Assembly: GCA_965227445.1 (NCBI GenBank)
Contig: OZ245751.1
Span: 4,464,001 to 4,528,000 of the forward strand
Length of the DNA: 64,000 bases
From: DT-110 sp030148525
Lineage (GTDB): Bacteria > Bacteroidota > Bacteroidia > Chitinophagales > Saprospiraceae
Direction of reading: 5' to 3'
In this document: positions 9,168 to 17,667 of the stretch, one piece after another
Layout: each line of letters starts with the position of its first letter
How positions within the stretch are numbered: the stretch's first letter is position 1
Made by a program: the position numbers and the translations under genes
The notes under the pieces: generated by a model
What the model was told of the DNA's origin: nothing
Seen by the model: the letters and a program-made list of their open reading frames with translations, nothing else
Database searches by the model: none

Positions 9168-9279
9168 TTTGCTAAATAACTGAGCGTCAAAACCTCACCT
9201 TATACTTGGTAAAGGGTATAAGGTAGTAAGACTTGCTTACATCCAAATACCCTATACCTACTACCCTGTACCGGGAGGT
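9168..9279. repeat. dispersed intergenic repeat, copy 1
   Basis: About 112 bases similar to 61022-61119, from TTTGCTAAATAA through AACCTCACCTT and GACTTGCTTA to CCTGTACCGGGAGGT. This copy has about 14 extra bases (around AAAGGGTATAAG). Both copies are intergenic. It starts 25 bases after the 262-bp element. Confidence 0.7.
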
Positions 9280-9325
9280 CATGATCAGCATTTTACAAAA
9301 TCATCTAAGCCCAATCTCTCGTTAA

Positions 9326-9583
9326 CTAGTTATTGGGATGCTCCGAACCACCAGTGGTATCAGCTGCGGTTGTATCCTGAGTTGGATGCTCGGCGTCCCC
9401 ACTTGGGTGCTCTCCCCCACTTGGGTGCTCTGAATCGTCGGTTTGCATCTCAGTCTGATCACCGGCATCTTCATCCCCACCAGTTTCGTTACCGCATGAC
9501 CAAACAGCTAAAGACATTGCTACAACCAGGATGAACATCCATTTACCTGGCTTTCCTAAGAGGTTTTTCTTGATAATAAACAT
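9326..9583 (-). CDS. small acidic lipoprotein with EHP repeats (85 aa)
   Basis: Chosen start is the ATG at 9583 (MFIIKKNLLGK); an open frame continues 18 codons upstream, but the shorter form gives a proper signal. Lipobox AVWSC with Cys30, so the protein should be lipid-anchored. The mature part is short, acidic and low in complexity, with four EHP units (SEHPSGGEHPSGDAEHP, later SEHPN); at DNA level ACTTGGGTGCTCT is directly repeated. Histidine and acid spacing could bind metal ions, but this is only suggestive. I recognise no family. It lies downstream of the giant T9SS gene on the same strand, separated by two large inverted repeats. Confidence 0.6.
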   Translation of the reverse strand: MFIIKKNLLGKPGKWMFILVVAMSLAVWSCGNETGGDEDAGDQTEMQTDDSEHPSGGEHPSGDAEHPTQDTTAADTTGGSEHPNN

Positions 9584-9680
9584 AATGCACGTGTTTGTTT
9601 CGACTTTGAAAATGGTGCTTTCCTTCGGAGTAGCCAAATTTTTATGTCTTTATTCTACGATTGCTATAAGGTATAAAACA

Positions 9681-9741
9681 GTTGCTCCTTTTTGTTGGTA
9701 CGAAGCAGTGCATCGTATTTATACCAGCAAAAAGGAGCAAC
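9681..9741. repeat. long inverted repeat (20-bp arms)
   Basis: GTTGCTCCTTTTTGTTGGTA (9681-9700) pairs with 9722-9741 with one G-T pair; the 21-base loop can itself form a small stem (CGA..TCG, GCA/TGC). It sits between the T9SS gene and the EHP lipoprotein. It could be a terminator on the minus strand (T-rich bases follow) or a mobile-element scar. Confidence 0.7.
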
Positions 9742-9790
9742 GAGTACTAACACCGTACAAGTGGAGACGGCGAAGCCAGTGAGCAAAACC

Positions 9791-9863
9791 GATCCTGTAA
9801 ACTGTTTGCAAACCGAGCTTTTCCTAAAAGTGGAAACATCTCTTGCAAACAGTTTACAGGATC
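9791..9863 (-). terminator. perfect 21-bp inverted repeat just after the T9SS gene
   Basis: Arms 9791-9811 and 9843-9863 are perfect complements (ends GATCCTG...CAGGATC) around a 31-base loop that holds a second stem (TTTTCC/GGAAA). It begins six bases after the stop codon of the giant gene, the position of a terminator or 3' end stabiliser. There is only a short T stretch after it. Confidence 0.6.
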
Positions 9864-9869
9864 TATCCC

Positions 9870-12800
9870 TTACCGTACCAGGAGCATTTTACGCGTTTGC
9901 ATAAACTCACCGGCACGCAGCGTGTAATAGACCACCCCGGAACTGGAGAAGTCACTGCGGTTCAACATGATCTGGTGGTACCCACGATCCAGGTTTTTCT
10001 GGACTACCCGTAATTCCTTACCCGTCATATCGGTGAAGGTAATCGATACGGGGCCGGCCTCATCGAGAGTGAACCCAATCATCGTGCTTTCCCGGAATGG
10101 ATTCGGTGTATTCTGGTATACAATGGTACCTCCTGACACCTCGGTATCTCCGACCATCAACTGTATATCATTTGATTCCAGAGATTCCAGAGAGTACGCT
10201 TCGGATGGAGTATAACGCGAAGTCAACCGAATGGCCTGACTCAATGGTAAACTATTCGTCGGACGAATTACCAAGGAGAACAGAGGTGCTTCCGTATCAG
10301 TTACCGGAGCGAATAAACGTCCCCAGGAACCAGTCACCACCCGTTGTTCAGTGAATACACCAAAGAAATCTTCCGGTATGGTACCCGGAATCAACTCTAC
10401 CAGGTCAGCCCGATTCAGTTCGAGGGATAACTGGAACCCTTCTACATCGGCGATATTCTTCGCGTAGACAGGTACCGTGTATTCCTCCCCTGCTTCCAGG
10501 GTTTGCTGATCGGTGTACAGACGCAGCGGATTTTCCGTCAGGGAGCGCGTTTCCGCAACGTTAGCCGTTCCGTTCAGATCACCAATCTTCACCGCCACAA
10601 AATCTACTGTTACCTCACCGTTGAGATTGTTGATATTGCGAACCGAAGGATACTCCTGAAGCAACGGATCGATGCGCTGGTCAAATTGGTAGGCTTTGTC
10701 CACAAAGGTCCAACTCGTATTGTTGGGGAAATCATTGCGGATGCTAAGCACCAACGCCCGCAGCTGAAGCATATCCAGCGTAGAGATTGATTTATCATTA
10801 TTGATATCAGCGGCGATAAACTGGTAAGGGTCAGTCAGCGGATTAATACCCAATACATGACGACCGATCATAATCATATCAGCCGTTGAGACCCCATTGC
10901 TTGCATTGTGATTCAGCGATGGTGAAATGGTGTAATCGTACCCCGTTGCCAGGTCATTAAAGCGGAACAAACCACTGTAATCAGTCATATACGCCATATC
11001 TCGCGGACCAGACAGCGATACTTCCACACCGTCCACCTGGGTATTACGTGCAGTTTTCACCGAACCGGAGACCAGACCTTCACCTTCCCCGTCCGGACAG
11101 ATATCCATATTGTCATCAACCTGGACATAGGTCAGGCAGTAGTCGTTATTTCCTTCCAGATCGACCGTATGAACCTCTACGGGGATCAACTGGCCGGCAT
11201 CATTACAATTGAAGGCCACGCCCGTCTGCGGATTATCGGGATCGAACTCGCTGACGCCCTCGATTTCATCGCGAACAATGAAGTAGTTCTCTTCCGTGAT
11301 CATCGGCAAGTTGAAATCACCACCCGGCTCACCCTGACCGGTACAGTCAAAGACTGCCGATGCTATAAAGTCACTGGCCCAAACTTCCATAAAGCCGCCG
11401 GTTGTATCATCTTCACTTGGCATCAATTCAATGGAGATGCCATTGATACAGATCGGAGCTGGTGCTTTGCGGTCCACTATGTCGAACACCCGGCTCACAG
11501 TCACTTCATTGCCACAGCCATCATTAGCTGTGAAGACCAGGCGGTGTTGTCCTTGTGGATACTCGGCACTAAAGGTACCATTTACCAGATTAGACGTTAC
11601 ATCAGCATCGGTGACACCATCGTTTCCTACGTCGAGCAGGACGGTGATACTTACGTCGAGGGTATCGTCGGTACAAAGATCAGTAGCAGCCACCAGGAAG
11701 GTTACGTCTCCCGTACAGTTCTCGCCATCGAGTGAAGCAAAGGTGTCTTCCCCTTCAACGGTGATCTCCGGATCTACATCATCGTAGACCACGATATGCT
11801 GGGTATACTGGAAGAATCCAAAGCTACCGTAGCGGTAATCGTTGTCATCGCTTTGGGTGTTTCCGGAAATATCGCTATCGTTTTGGTTTCCATCATCGGA
11901 CCATACGGAGCCATTTCCTTCGTAGTAAGCCTCTTCGGTCGGATCATCGCTACCCGAAATAACCCGCCACCAGTAGCCGTAGGTAGAACCACCGAAGGAT
12001 ACGCTGTTGTCGTACGGATTGTCGGTATTATCATAGTAGACCGTATCGGGCTGATCGTCGGAGAAGTCGCGCTTTACATGAACGTAAATAGCTTCGTCAC
12101 CGGGGTTATCATCACCATCCGGGCTTTGCGGATTGGTACCATTGTAGCCGTCCCAGTCGCGGGAAACGATAGTTGGCTGTGCCTCACCATCGTATTCGCA
12201 CCAGTTGATCACCCGGTAGGTCCGGAAGATCTTATAACATGCATTAGGATCCTGCGTAGCGGTGAAGGTCTCATCCTCCGAACTTACGGCCATCAGATCA
12301 CAAGCATCCTCTACAAAGGTTACCCCTTCCGTAGAAGGTGTATCACCGCAAGTGGTTTCTGCGTCAGCCGGGAAGCGCACCCAATAGTCGTGGCGTGCCA
12401 CTACGGTAATCAGTTGCTCACATATATCGGTTTGTTCGCCGTTACCTACCGCGACCCACTGGCGGGTGATCGTACCCACATTGCAGCGGTCGAGGTCGAC
12501 AATGGGATCCAATTCCTCAATGCCAAAAGACTGACAGTTGCTGAATGGCTCCTGCGGAGTACCAAAGAAGGAAAGGTCATCGAGGTTGTTGAGGACCTCG
12601 TCGTCGCAGGTCGTAATTGCCGGAGGCAGATTGGTACACTGGGGGTCCACTTTATCTTCGATCAATAACTCCAGCCAGCAGATGTTGCGGTTGGGCATAT
12701 CCATCTTCATGATAGGGTCAACCGCATTGTCTGTACCCTGTAGTTCGATCACCACATTCTGACCGGCATCGCAACAGAAGAATTCTACGTAATCGTTCCA

Positions 12801-14525
12801 GATGGTGTAGAAAACACCATCCTCCTGGACCAGATCGTCCATGTCGAAGGTTCCGGCATTGATACAGGCTTCGTTTACTGAACGCCTGATTTTCAGGCTC
12901 GCCAGCGCGCAATTATCAGAACTGCCTTCGTCGACATCACTGGCAAATACCCGACCGTAACCACCCGTTGACAGCGTGATATTCAATTGATCATCGCATG
13001 ACATCACGGGAGCTATCTGGTCTTTTACCTGGAAGAAAATAACGCCTTTGGCGGAATTATAGCACTCATCGGCTACCTCCAGGATCAGGGCGTGAATACC
13101 GACGGGAATACCGGCGGCAAAACCATTAATCATTGGGTAGTTTCCTTCGCGCCAAATGGAATCGCCCGTGGGGAACCCGCCAATAACCTTGGGACCAAAG
13201 GTCATGATGGATACGGAAGGCTCGCGAATACTGCAATCTTCAATATCAAAACCAAAGGTCGAACGCAGGGAATTCAGGTCAATGGAAAAAGCTCCCGTGC
13301 AGTCCTGAGGGCGGGTGGAAATGGTCGTAACCATCCCCATGCTTTTCAGGGTCTGCAGAGAATCAAGATCAACGATCACCTCATTACTGGTAATCGACTG
13401 GTTGTAGTTGAGGTCTTTTTGCAGGCCCGTCCCCATGGCTTTGGCTTTTCCTCTGAAGGTGGGGGGTGCAAAGTCACCTATTTTAATGACGACGGTATCC
13501 ACGTAATCGGACGTGCCGGCACACCAGTCAAACACGCTGATGTAGCGCTGAATTTTCCGGCCGGTTCCGTTACACACGGGGAATTCGGTTTCGTCGATAG
13601 AGATGGAGTAATTGCAGTCGACCTCATCGAGGCCTAATTTGTAGTCGCCATCGGCCGTAGGGAAAGGCACTTCCCAATAGGGGTACGCGGCAGGTGGTGT
13701 TACGCCCGCTGCGTTGCAGGTCTGTTCCGTTACGTCGTCGAGCAGGACCAGGTCATCCAGAGCGGGACGAACGAAGTCGTACGTGACCGTATAATCAGTA
13801 CTATTGCCTTCACAGTCGGTCGAGGTGTATTTACGGGATATCCGGGCATACAGGAACTCATCACCAAACTGAATACCACGATTCTCGCAATTGGTAAAGT
13901 ATTCTATCTGGTCGAAAAACTTAGTTTCGATACTGCAACCGCAGTCGCCACAATTATCCTCGAATAAAACCCGGCCAATGTAGTAGGGTGAGTTAGGATT
14001 AGCAGTTTCCACATTGTTGACGAAGTCAGCGGCAAAGATACAGGGAATAGTCTCGTATACTGTTTCTACCTCATCAACCCGGGGACCGGTTTTGTCTTCG
14101 GCGAGCACTTCTCCCCAACATATCAGGTCATCGTTACCGTCGAAAATACCGTAGGTATAGGTGCCCGGGCAATCAATAATGCCCCCGTTCCCGGGATTGG
14201 CATCGTTAACTATCAAACGGCGAGCTTCGGTACACGCACCGGCACCTACCTGGTTAAGAGTAAGGGTGTACGTGCAATTTCCGTTCATACGAACATTGAC
14301 CTGATCCTGGCATCCGCAATCGGAGCCAGTAGCTTGAGTCAATGGGTTGGTAGCATTATCTGCCGTCATTTTTGGGATGTCCAGATCACGGATGGCAACG
14401 CGTTCGTCTTCAATTGAGTTATTGTCGTAACTGGTGTTGAACGCTGTTGTACTGGTAATGGCAAAGGTTAGAAAGAACGCCATAACCAGGCCCGTGCGCT
14501 GGCACAGACTGGTAAAAAGATTCAT
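9870..14525 (-). CDS. giant secreted modular protein with T9SS sorting domain (1551 aa)
   Basis: Signal peptide about 1-28, then a long acidic, Cys-containing stretch of repeated beta-sandwich-like segments with HYR-like signatures (DKTGPRVDEV, DQIAPVMSCDD, DDVDPEITVEGED, DRKAPAPICING). Next come a carboxypeptidase-like domain (VSGSVKTARNTQVDGVEVSL), a dockerin-like helix pair (ADINNDKSISTLDMLQLRALVLS), a cohesin-like segment (EYTVPVYAKNIADVEGFQLSLE) and, in about the last 85 residues, a type A T9SS C-terminal domain (NTPNPFRESTMIGFTLDEAG ... YTLRAGEFMQTRKMLLVR). It should pass the outer membrane through the type IX system and be anchored at or released from the surface. Proteins of this design are abundant in Saprospiria. 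The role is probably adhesive or structural; no catalytic motif is seen. Confidence 0.88.
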   Translation of the reverse strand: MNLFTSLCQRTGLVMAFFLTFAITSTTAFNTSYDNNSIEDERVAIRDLDIPKMTADNATNPLTQATGSDCGCQDQVNVRMNGNCTYTLTLNQVGAGACTEARRLIVNDANPGNGGIIDCPGTYTYGIFDGNDDLICWGEVLAEDKTGPRVDEVETVYETIPCIFAADFVNNVETANPNSPYYIGRVLFEDNCGDCGCSIETKFFDQIEYFTNCENRGIQFGDEFLYARISRKYTSTDCEGNSTDYTVTYDFVRPALDDLVLLDDVTEQTCNAAGVTPPAAYPYWEVPFPTADGDYKLGLDEVDCNYSISIDETEFPVCNGTGRKIQRYISVFDWCAGTSDYVDTVVIKIGDFAPPTFRGKAKAMGTGLQKDLNYNQSITSNEVIVDLDSLQTLKSMGMVTTISTRPQDCTGAFSIDLNSLRSTFGFDIEDCSIREPSVSIMTFGPKVIGGFPTGDSIWREGNYPMINGFAAGIPVGIHALILEVADECYNSAKGVIFFQVKDQIAPVMSCDDQLNITLSTGGYGRVFASDVDEGSSDNCALASLKIRRSVNEACINAGTFDMDDLVQEDGVFYTIWNDYVEFFCCDAGQNVVIELQGTDNAVDPIMKMDMPNRNICWLELLIEDKVDPQCTNLPPAITTCDDEVLNNLDDLSFFGTPQEPFSNCQSFGIEELDPIVDLDRCNVGTITRQWVAVGNGEQTDICEQLITVVARHDYWVRFPADAETTCGDTPSTEGVTFVEDACDLMAVSSEDETFTATQDPNACYKIFRTYRVINWCEYDGEAQPTIVSRDWDGYNGTNPQSPDGDDNPGDEAIYVHVKRDFSDDQPDTVYYDNTDNPYDNSVSFGGSTYGYWWRVISGSDDPTEEAYYEGNGSVWSDDGNQNDSDISGNTQSDDNDYRYGSFGFFQYTQHIVVYDDVDPEITVEGEDTFASLDGENCTGDVTFLVAATDLCTDDTLDVSITVLLDVGNDGVTDADVTSNLVNGTFSAEYPQGQHRLVFTANDGCGNEVTVSRVFDIVDRKAPAPICINGISIELMPSEDDTTGGFMEVWASDFIASAVFDCTGQGEPGGDFNLPMITEENYFIVRDEIEGVSEFDPDNPQTGVAFNCNDAGQLIPVEVHTVDLEGNNDYCLTYVQVDDNMDICPDGEGEGLVSGSVKTARNTQVDGVEVSLSGPRDMAYMTDYSGLFRFNDLATGYDYTISPSLNHNASNGVSTADMIMIGRHVLGINPLTDPYQFIAADINNDKSISTLDMLQLRALVLSIRNDFPNNTSWTFVDKAYQFDQRIDPLLQEYPSVRNINNLNGEVTVDFVAVKIGDLNGTANVAETRSLTENPLRLYTDQQTLEAGEEYTVPVYAKNIADVEGFQLSLELNRADLVELIPGTIPEDFFGVFTEQRVVTGSWGRLFAPVTDTEAPLFSLVIRPTNSLPLSQAIRLTSRYTPSEAYSLESLESNDIQLMVGDTEVSGGTIVYQNTPNPFRESTMIGFTLDEAGPVSITFTDMTGKELRVVQKNLDRGYHQIMLNRSDFSSSGVVYYTLRAGEFMQTRKMLLVR

Positions 14526-15036
14526 GGTTCTAATTTGTTAAAAAATGTAGAAAATCCTTCTTATGAAAATTACATACTAATTACTTGGAATACCACCTAA
14601 TCAACTACCCTATTCCGGGTAATTTTTGGCGAAAGCCTGCCAATCCCTCAGTGAGTATGGCCGCTAAAAATGACTTAGCACCCGAATCATAATACCCCAT
14701 CCACTAAAACATGGATGTTCTTAAAGGCGACCGGAGCCGCATCAGGTGTGTCGATGTAAAAGGTTTCTCGTCCGAAGCAATAGCGAATCGGTCTGTCTAC
14801 AGGGGGGATGACAGGAATCGATTACGATTCGTACATAGCGTGTAAAGTGAAAGGTATGTGAAGGGAAGGTGGGACTTGGAGCCACCTATTGAATCATCAA
14901 TATACGAATAATTCAGATAGGATGCAGCAGGGACCAGCCGATATCCATAAAATTTCTGGATACCGTAAAATCAGACCGGTAAATACACCTGAACCAGGGT
15001 ATTAGGAGGGTTATTCATCGCCCCTGGCGGTATAGT
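14526..15036. other. intergenic stretch without a gene
   Basis: About 510 bases between the start of the T9SS gene and the end of the copper cluster. I see no convincing frame. It holds one hairpin motif copy (14628-14637, preceded by five T) and two small stems, GAATCG/CGATTC near 14815-14830 and ATCCA/TGGAT near 14942-14961. The promoter of the T9SS gene should be in the first 150 bases but I could not place it. Confidence 0.5.
14628..14637 (+). repeat. T-run + GGCGAAAGCC hairpin motif (intergenic copy)
   Basis: Exact copy of the recurrent motif, preceded by five T, about 100 bases upstream of the T9SS gene start. Confidence 0.6.
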
Positions 15037-15063
15037 CGCCGGGATCTCCAATCGATCCCGGCG
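15037..15063 (-). terminator. hairpin at the end of the copper cluster
   Basis: Perfect 10-bp stem CGCCGGGATC (15037-15046) with GATCCCGGCG (15054-15063) and a 7-base loop, eight bases after the stop of the last cluster gene. There is no T run, so termination is inferred from position and stem strength. Confidence 0.5.
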
Positions 15064-15071
15064 AACGTACA

Positions 15072-15377
15072 TTAGTGGTTGTGTCCTTCGTGGTCATCAT
15101 GGCCGTGGTCCTGATGGCCTTCCTGCTCTTGCAACTCGTCCTTAGCGACGTACTCCATTCCACAGACGGGACACTTACCCGGCTCGTCGCTGCCGCTACC
15201 CTCGCAGTGCATAGGGCATACGTAGGCTGACGTATATTCAGGTCCCATGTGTTCTCCGTCCATTTCCACGGTTTCGGAATCACCGGCTTGGTCATTACCA
15301 CCACCGGAACAAGCAACAAAAGTCATCAGGCCTGCTACCAATAGCAGGGAAGTCATTAAACGCAGGTTGATACGCAT
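15072..15377 (-). CDS. heavy-metal-binding (HMBD) lipoprotein, His-rich tail
   Basis: A 101-residue lipoprotein (lipobox FVAC, Cys23). The centre holds a heavy-metal-binding domain of the type found at the N-terminus of CusB proteins: YVCPMHCEGSGSDEPGKCPVCGMEYV, in two short Cys clusters (C-P-M-H-C and C-P-V-C-G-M). The last 16 residues are rich in His, Asp and Glu (EGHQDHGHDDHEGHNH). It probably binds Cu(I)/Ag(I) or similar ions in the envelope as a buffer or delivery protein for the efflux pump encoded upstream. It is the last gene of the cluster, about 200 bases after the Cys-rich peptide, and could have its own promoter. Confidence 0.85.
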   Translation of the reverse strand: MRINLRLMTSLLLVAGLMTFVACSGGGNDQAGDSETVEMDGEHMGPEYTSAYVCPMHCEGSGSDEPGKCPVCGMEYVAKDELQEQEGHQDHGHDDHEGHNH

Positions 15378-15581
15378 AGTATTCGATTAAAAAGGTTATG
15401 AAATTGATCTACAATTATTTTTTGCACGCCCGGCACATGCCATTTTTAGGCATGAGGAAGAGCATCAGGCCCGGTCTGTCGACCAACAGGTTCCTGCCGT
15501 CCACCGATATTCTTCATAAGGAAACACTACCTGCTGTGGCCGGAATATGGATCTCAGGGCCTGGCCTCCTCCAACTACATG

Positions 15582-15713
15582 TCAGGATAGCATTAGCGCT
15601 ATTACAACCGTTCCGAGTACCAACAAAAACAGCAGGAGTCCGATCCGGTTAAGCCATCGCTGAACCGGACTGCGCTTGGCGCAATCACAATGATCTCCGC
15701 AGCATTTTTTCAT
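15582..15713 (-). CDS. 43-residue Cys-rich single-span membrane peptide
   Basis: Starts at the ATG at 15713, only three bases after the stop of the BNR-type gene, and ends at TGA 15582. The N-terminus MKKCCGDHCDCAKRSP has four Cys and one His in eight positions, followed by an amphipathic basic stretch (VQRWLNRIG) and one hydrophobic helix (about residues 24-42, LLLFLLVLGTVVIALML). The charge pattern puts the Cys cluster on the cytoplasmic face. It is too short for usual gene finders. Its place in the copper cluster and the CC and CDC motifs suggest binding of a soft metal ion, perhaps as a helper of the pump or a sensor. Function inferred only. Confidence 0.6.
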   Translation of the reverse strand: MKKCCGDHCDCAKRSPVQRWLNRIGLLLFLLVLGTVVIALMLS

Positions 15714-15716
15714 AGC

Positions 15717-16931
15717 TTACTGAATATCAATTCTTTCTACCGCCACTCTTTGTCCGTTTTCGGTCACTTTTGTATAAGATAAGAATAGCGATTGTTCACT
15801 GGCTTTCACCAAAACCGGAAAGCCAGAAGAGCGGGCCCCACTCACCTTTGCTATTTTTTGGCGGTGGATGAGTCCTTCGGTATCAATGGAGGCCAAACAG
15901 ATCTGCGCCCGGCCATCCTCTCCGTTTTCCATCCAGGAAATATATACCTGATCTCCCGATGTTACCATGTCCACCCGACCCAGGGGGTTCCCGAAGTCCA
16001 GCCTTACGGTATCCGCGAAGCCCTGGGCACCGGGAGCCATGCGAGCAGCAAACACTTTGGGTGTATTTTCAGCGCCGGTAAACCAGGCAGACCAGTACCC
16101 CGAACTGTTTTTAGTAACCGCCGGACCATTAACCGGACAGCCGGCGATCAACCACTTGTCGGGATGTACGGGCCGGGGCTCTGTCCACCCATCAGCCGTT
16201 TTACGCACAAAAGATATATCCCGGACCTCCTCTTGCGACCGATCGCGATATACAACCATCGCCTCTTCCCCATCGACGACCAGGTCGGTCTGGCAACAGT
16301 CACAAATACGGTGATCTAATTCAACCTGATCGGTGATATTCCCGGCAGTATCAAAGGTGGCGGTCCGCAGGGTCATGGCTCCATCATCCACTTTGGTAAA
16401 TCTCCCGTCTAGCCAAACCGCCATGAGCTTATCACGACCGTACGGTTTCAAAGTAACAAAACCATGTTCGGCGGGCACACTGTCCTGGTGCAGCACAAAG
16501 GAAGGGCCCCAGGACTGCCCCCCATCATTTGAGATCGATACACGTACCTCATAATCGTAGGTTCCGCCCGCGCTTTTCTGCAACCAATGAGCAGCCAGAC
16601 TTTCTCCATTGCCGAAGGCAGTTAATGAGGGAAAATCGGCCCAGTTCACAAACCAGTTACTGCCCGTAGCGATAGTGACCGGCGACGACCATTTCGTTCC
16701 CTCCCAACGCGTCCACCGTAATTGATCGGTCGTATCGTTGAGGTATTCTACCCAGCTCATAGCTACATCACCGTCGTGTAGCACCGTAAGGCGGCTTTCG
16801 CCACCGTATTCGGAAATAGTTGGTAAGGCTGACCGATTCCAGGAGACTTCTTCGGTTCCGATGGACTGGCAGCCCGACAAGACTAGCACACAGACCAGCC
16901 AAACACCTACATTTTTTATCAAATTATCCAT
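15717..16931 (-). CDS. BNR/sialidase-type beta-propeller lipoprotein in the copper cluster
   Basis: A 404-residue lipoprotein (lipobox VLSGC near residue 21) with a six-bladed sialidase-like fold as judged by repeated Asp-box-like turns (SISNDGGQSWG; further W and DG turns). It resembles proteins annotated as exo-alpha-sialidase, but I see no clear catalytic arginine triad, so sialidase activity is doubtful. A striking CDCC motif (HRICDCCQTDLVVDG, near residue 210) would suit metal binding. It lies about 96 bases after the DUF2911 gene and three bases before the Cys-rich peptide, within a run of copper-efflux genes, so a role in periplasmic copper handling is more likely than glycan cleavage. 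Confidence 0.72.
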   Translation of the reverse strand: MDNLIKNVGVWLVCVLVLSGCQSIGTEEVSWNRSALPTISEYGGESRLTVLHDGDVAMSWVEYLNDTTDQLRWTRWEGTKWSSPVTIATGSNWFVNWADFPSLTAFGNGESLAAHWLQKSAGGTYDYEVRVSISNDGGQSWGPSFVLHQDSVPAEHGFVTLKPYGRDKLMAVWLDGRFTKVDDGAMTLRTATFDTAGNITDQVELDHRICDCCQTDLVVDGEEAMVVYRDRSQEEVRDISFVRKTADGWTEPRPVHPDKWLIAGCPVNGPAVTKNSSGYWSAWFTGAENTPKVFAARMAPGAQGFADTVRLDFGNPLGRVDMVTSGDQVYISWMENGEDGRAQICLASIDTEGLIHRQKIAKVSGARSSGFPVLVKASEQSLFLSYTKVTENGQRVAVERIDIQ

Positions 16932-17027
16932 GTTATTCTTTTTTGTTATTTACAGCAGTGGTTCGCGGATCATCTGATGTCTCTCTTACGAGATGCCACG
17001 AGCCATACACAAAGACCATACAGACAC

Positions 17028-17651
17028 TCATACATTCTTTACAGAGAAAGAGACTGCTGTATCATCCCAGGCGATTCGTACCGTACCTTCTTCGGGCCCC
17101 GTTTCTTCTATTGAAAATGTTAGCCGTTCGACCACTTTCGAAAGTCGTTGTGGTTGTACCGGTATACGTACTATATCCTGATTAGCATCGTAATCATCGG
17201 CCAGGTGCATCTGGTAATTCTCGTTGAGAATGACGGTCCATTGCTCTTCCCCGGGAATAGTGAATAGACCATAGGTTCCGGCCTCTAATTCTTTTCCTGC
17301 TATGGTCACTTTTTCAGAAAAAGTAATAGACGTGGCTTTGTGGGCCCCGGTAACCCATACCCTGTCAAATCCGACGAGACCTCCAAAAATAAGCCGGCCC
17401 CGTTTGCTGGGGGCACTGTAGTCGATCGTTATGGTGTTACCAGCAATAGTTCCCATGGCCTCCTTGCGCGGACTCAGGGGTTTACCGGCAGTATCATCAC
17501 CTGTTTCCTTTCCAGACGACGATACAGTTGTCTCCGTCGAATTACTGTTTTCCGGTTCCGATCCGGGCAAACAACCCGTCATGAACCCAGCCGTTATGAG
17601 TACCAACCAAAGCAGTGTTCTTCGAGATGGCGATATTGATTTTTCAGTCAT
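17028..17651 (-). CDS. DUF2911 lipoprotein
   Basis: A 207-residue lipoprotein (lipobox FMTGC) whose residues 60-205 match the DUF2911 family: ITIDYSAPSKRGRLIFGGLV, WVTGAHKATSITFSEKV, LEAGTYGLFTIPGEEQWTVILN and the C-terminal VERLTFSIEETGPEEGTVRIAWDD. Function of the family is unknown; members are common envelope proteins of Bacteroidota. The gene starts 16 bases after CusB ends, so it belongs to the same transcript, which suggests a periplasmic accessory of metal efflux. Confidence 0.85.
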   Translation of the reverse strand: MTEKSISPSRRTLLWLVLITAGFMTGCLPGSEPENSNSTETTVSSSGKETGDDTAGKPLSPRKEAMGTIAGNTITIDYSAPSKRGRLIFGGLVGFDRVWVTGAHKATSITFSEKVTIAGKELEAGTYGLFTIPGEEQWTVILNENYQMHLADDYDANQDIVRIPVQPQRLSKVVERLTFSIEETGPEEGTVRIAWDDTAVSFSVKNV

Positions 17652-17667
17652 TGTTTTGATTTACGTG

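Noticed and set aside
9681..9863. Integron attC-like sites
   Set aside because: Long inverted repeats are present, but the core GTTRRRY/RYYYAAC boxes in the right arrangement and an integrase are missing.
11796..12668. 290-codon frame on the plus strand inside the T9SS gene
   Set aside because: Complete overlap with a well supported gene on the other strand; hydrophobic valine-rich sequence is the complement of Asp/Asn codons.
15398..15652. 84-codon frame on the plus strand between the HMBD and Cys-peptide genes
   Set aside because: Overlaps the better supported minus-strand peptide, has no signal, domain or neighbour in its direction.
15717..16931. Functional sialidase
   Set aside because: Propeller turns are present, but the arginine triad and the Tyr/Glu nucleophile pair were not seen, and the context is copper efflux.
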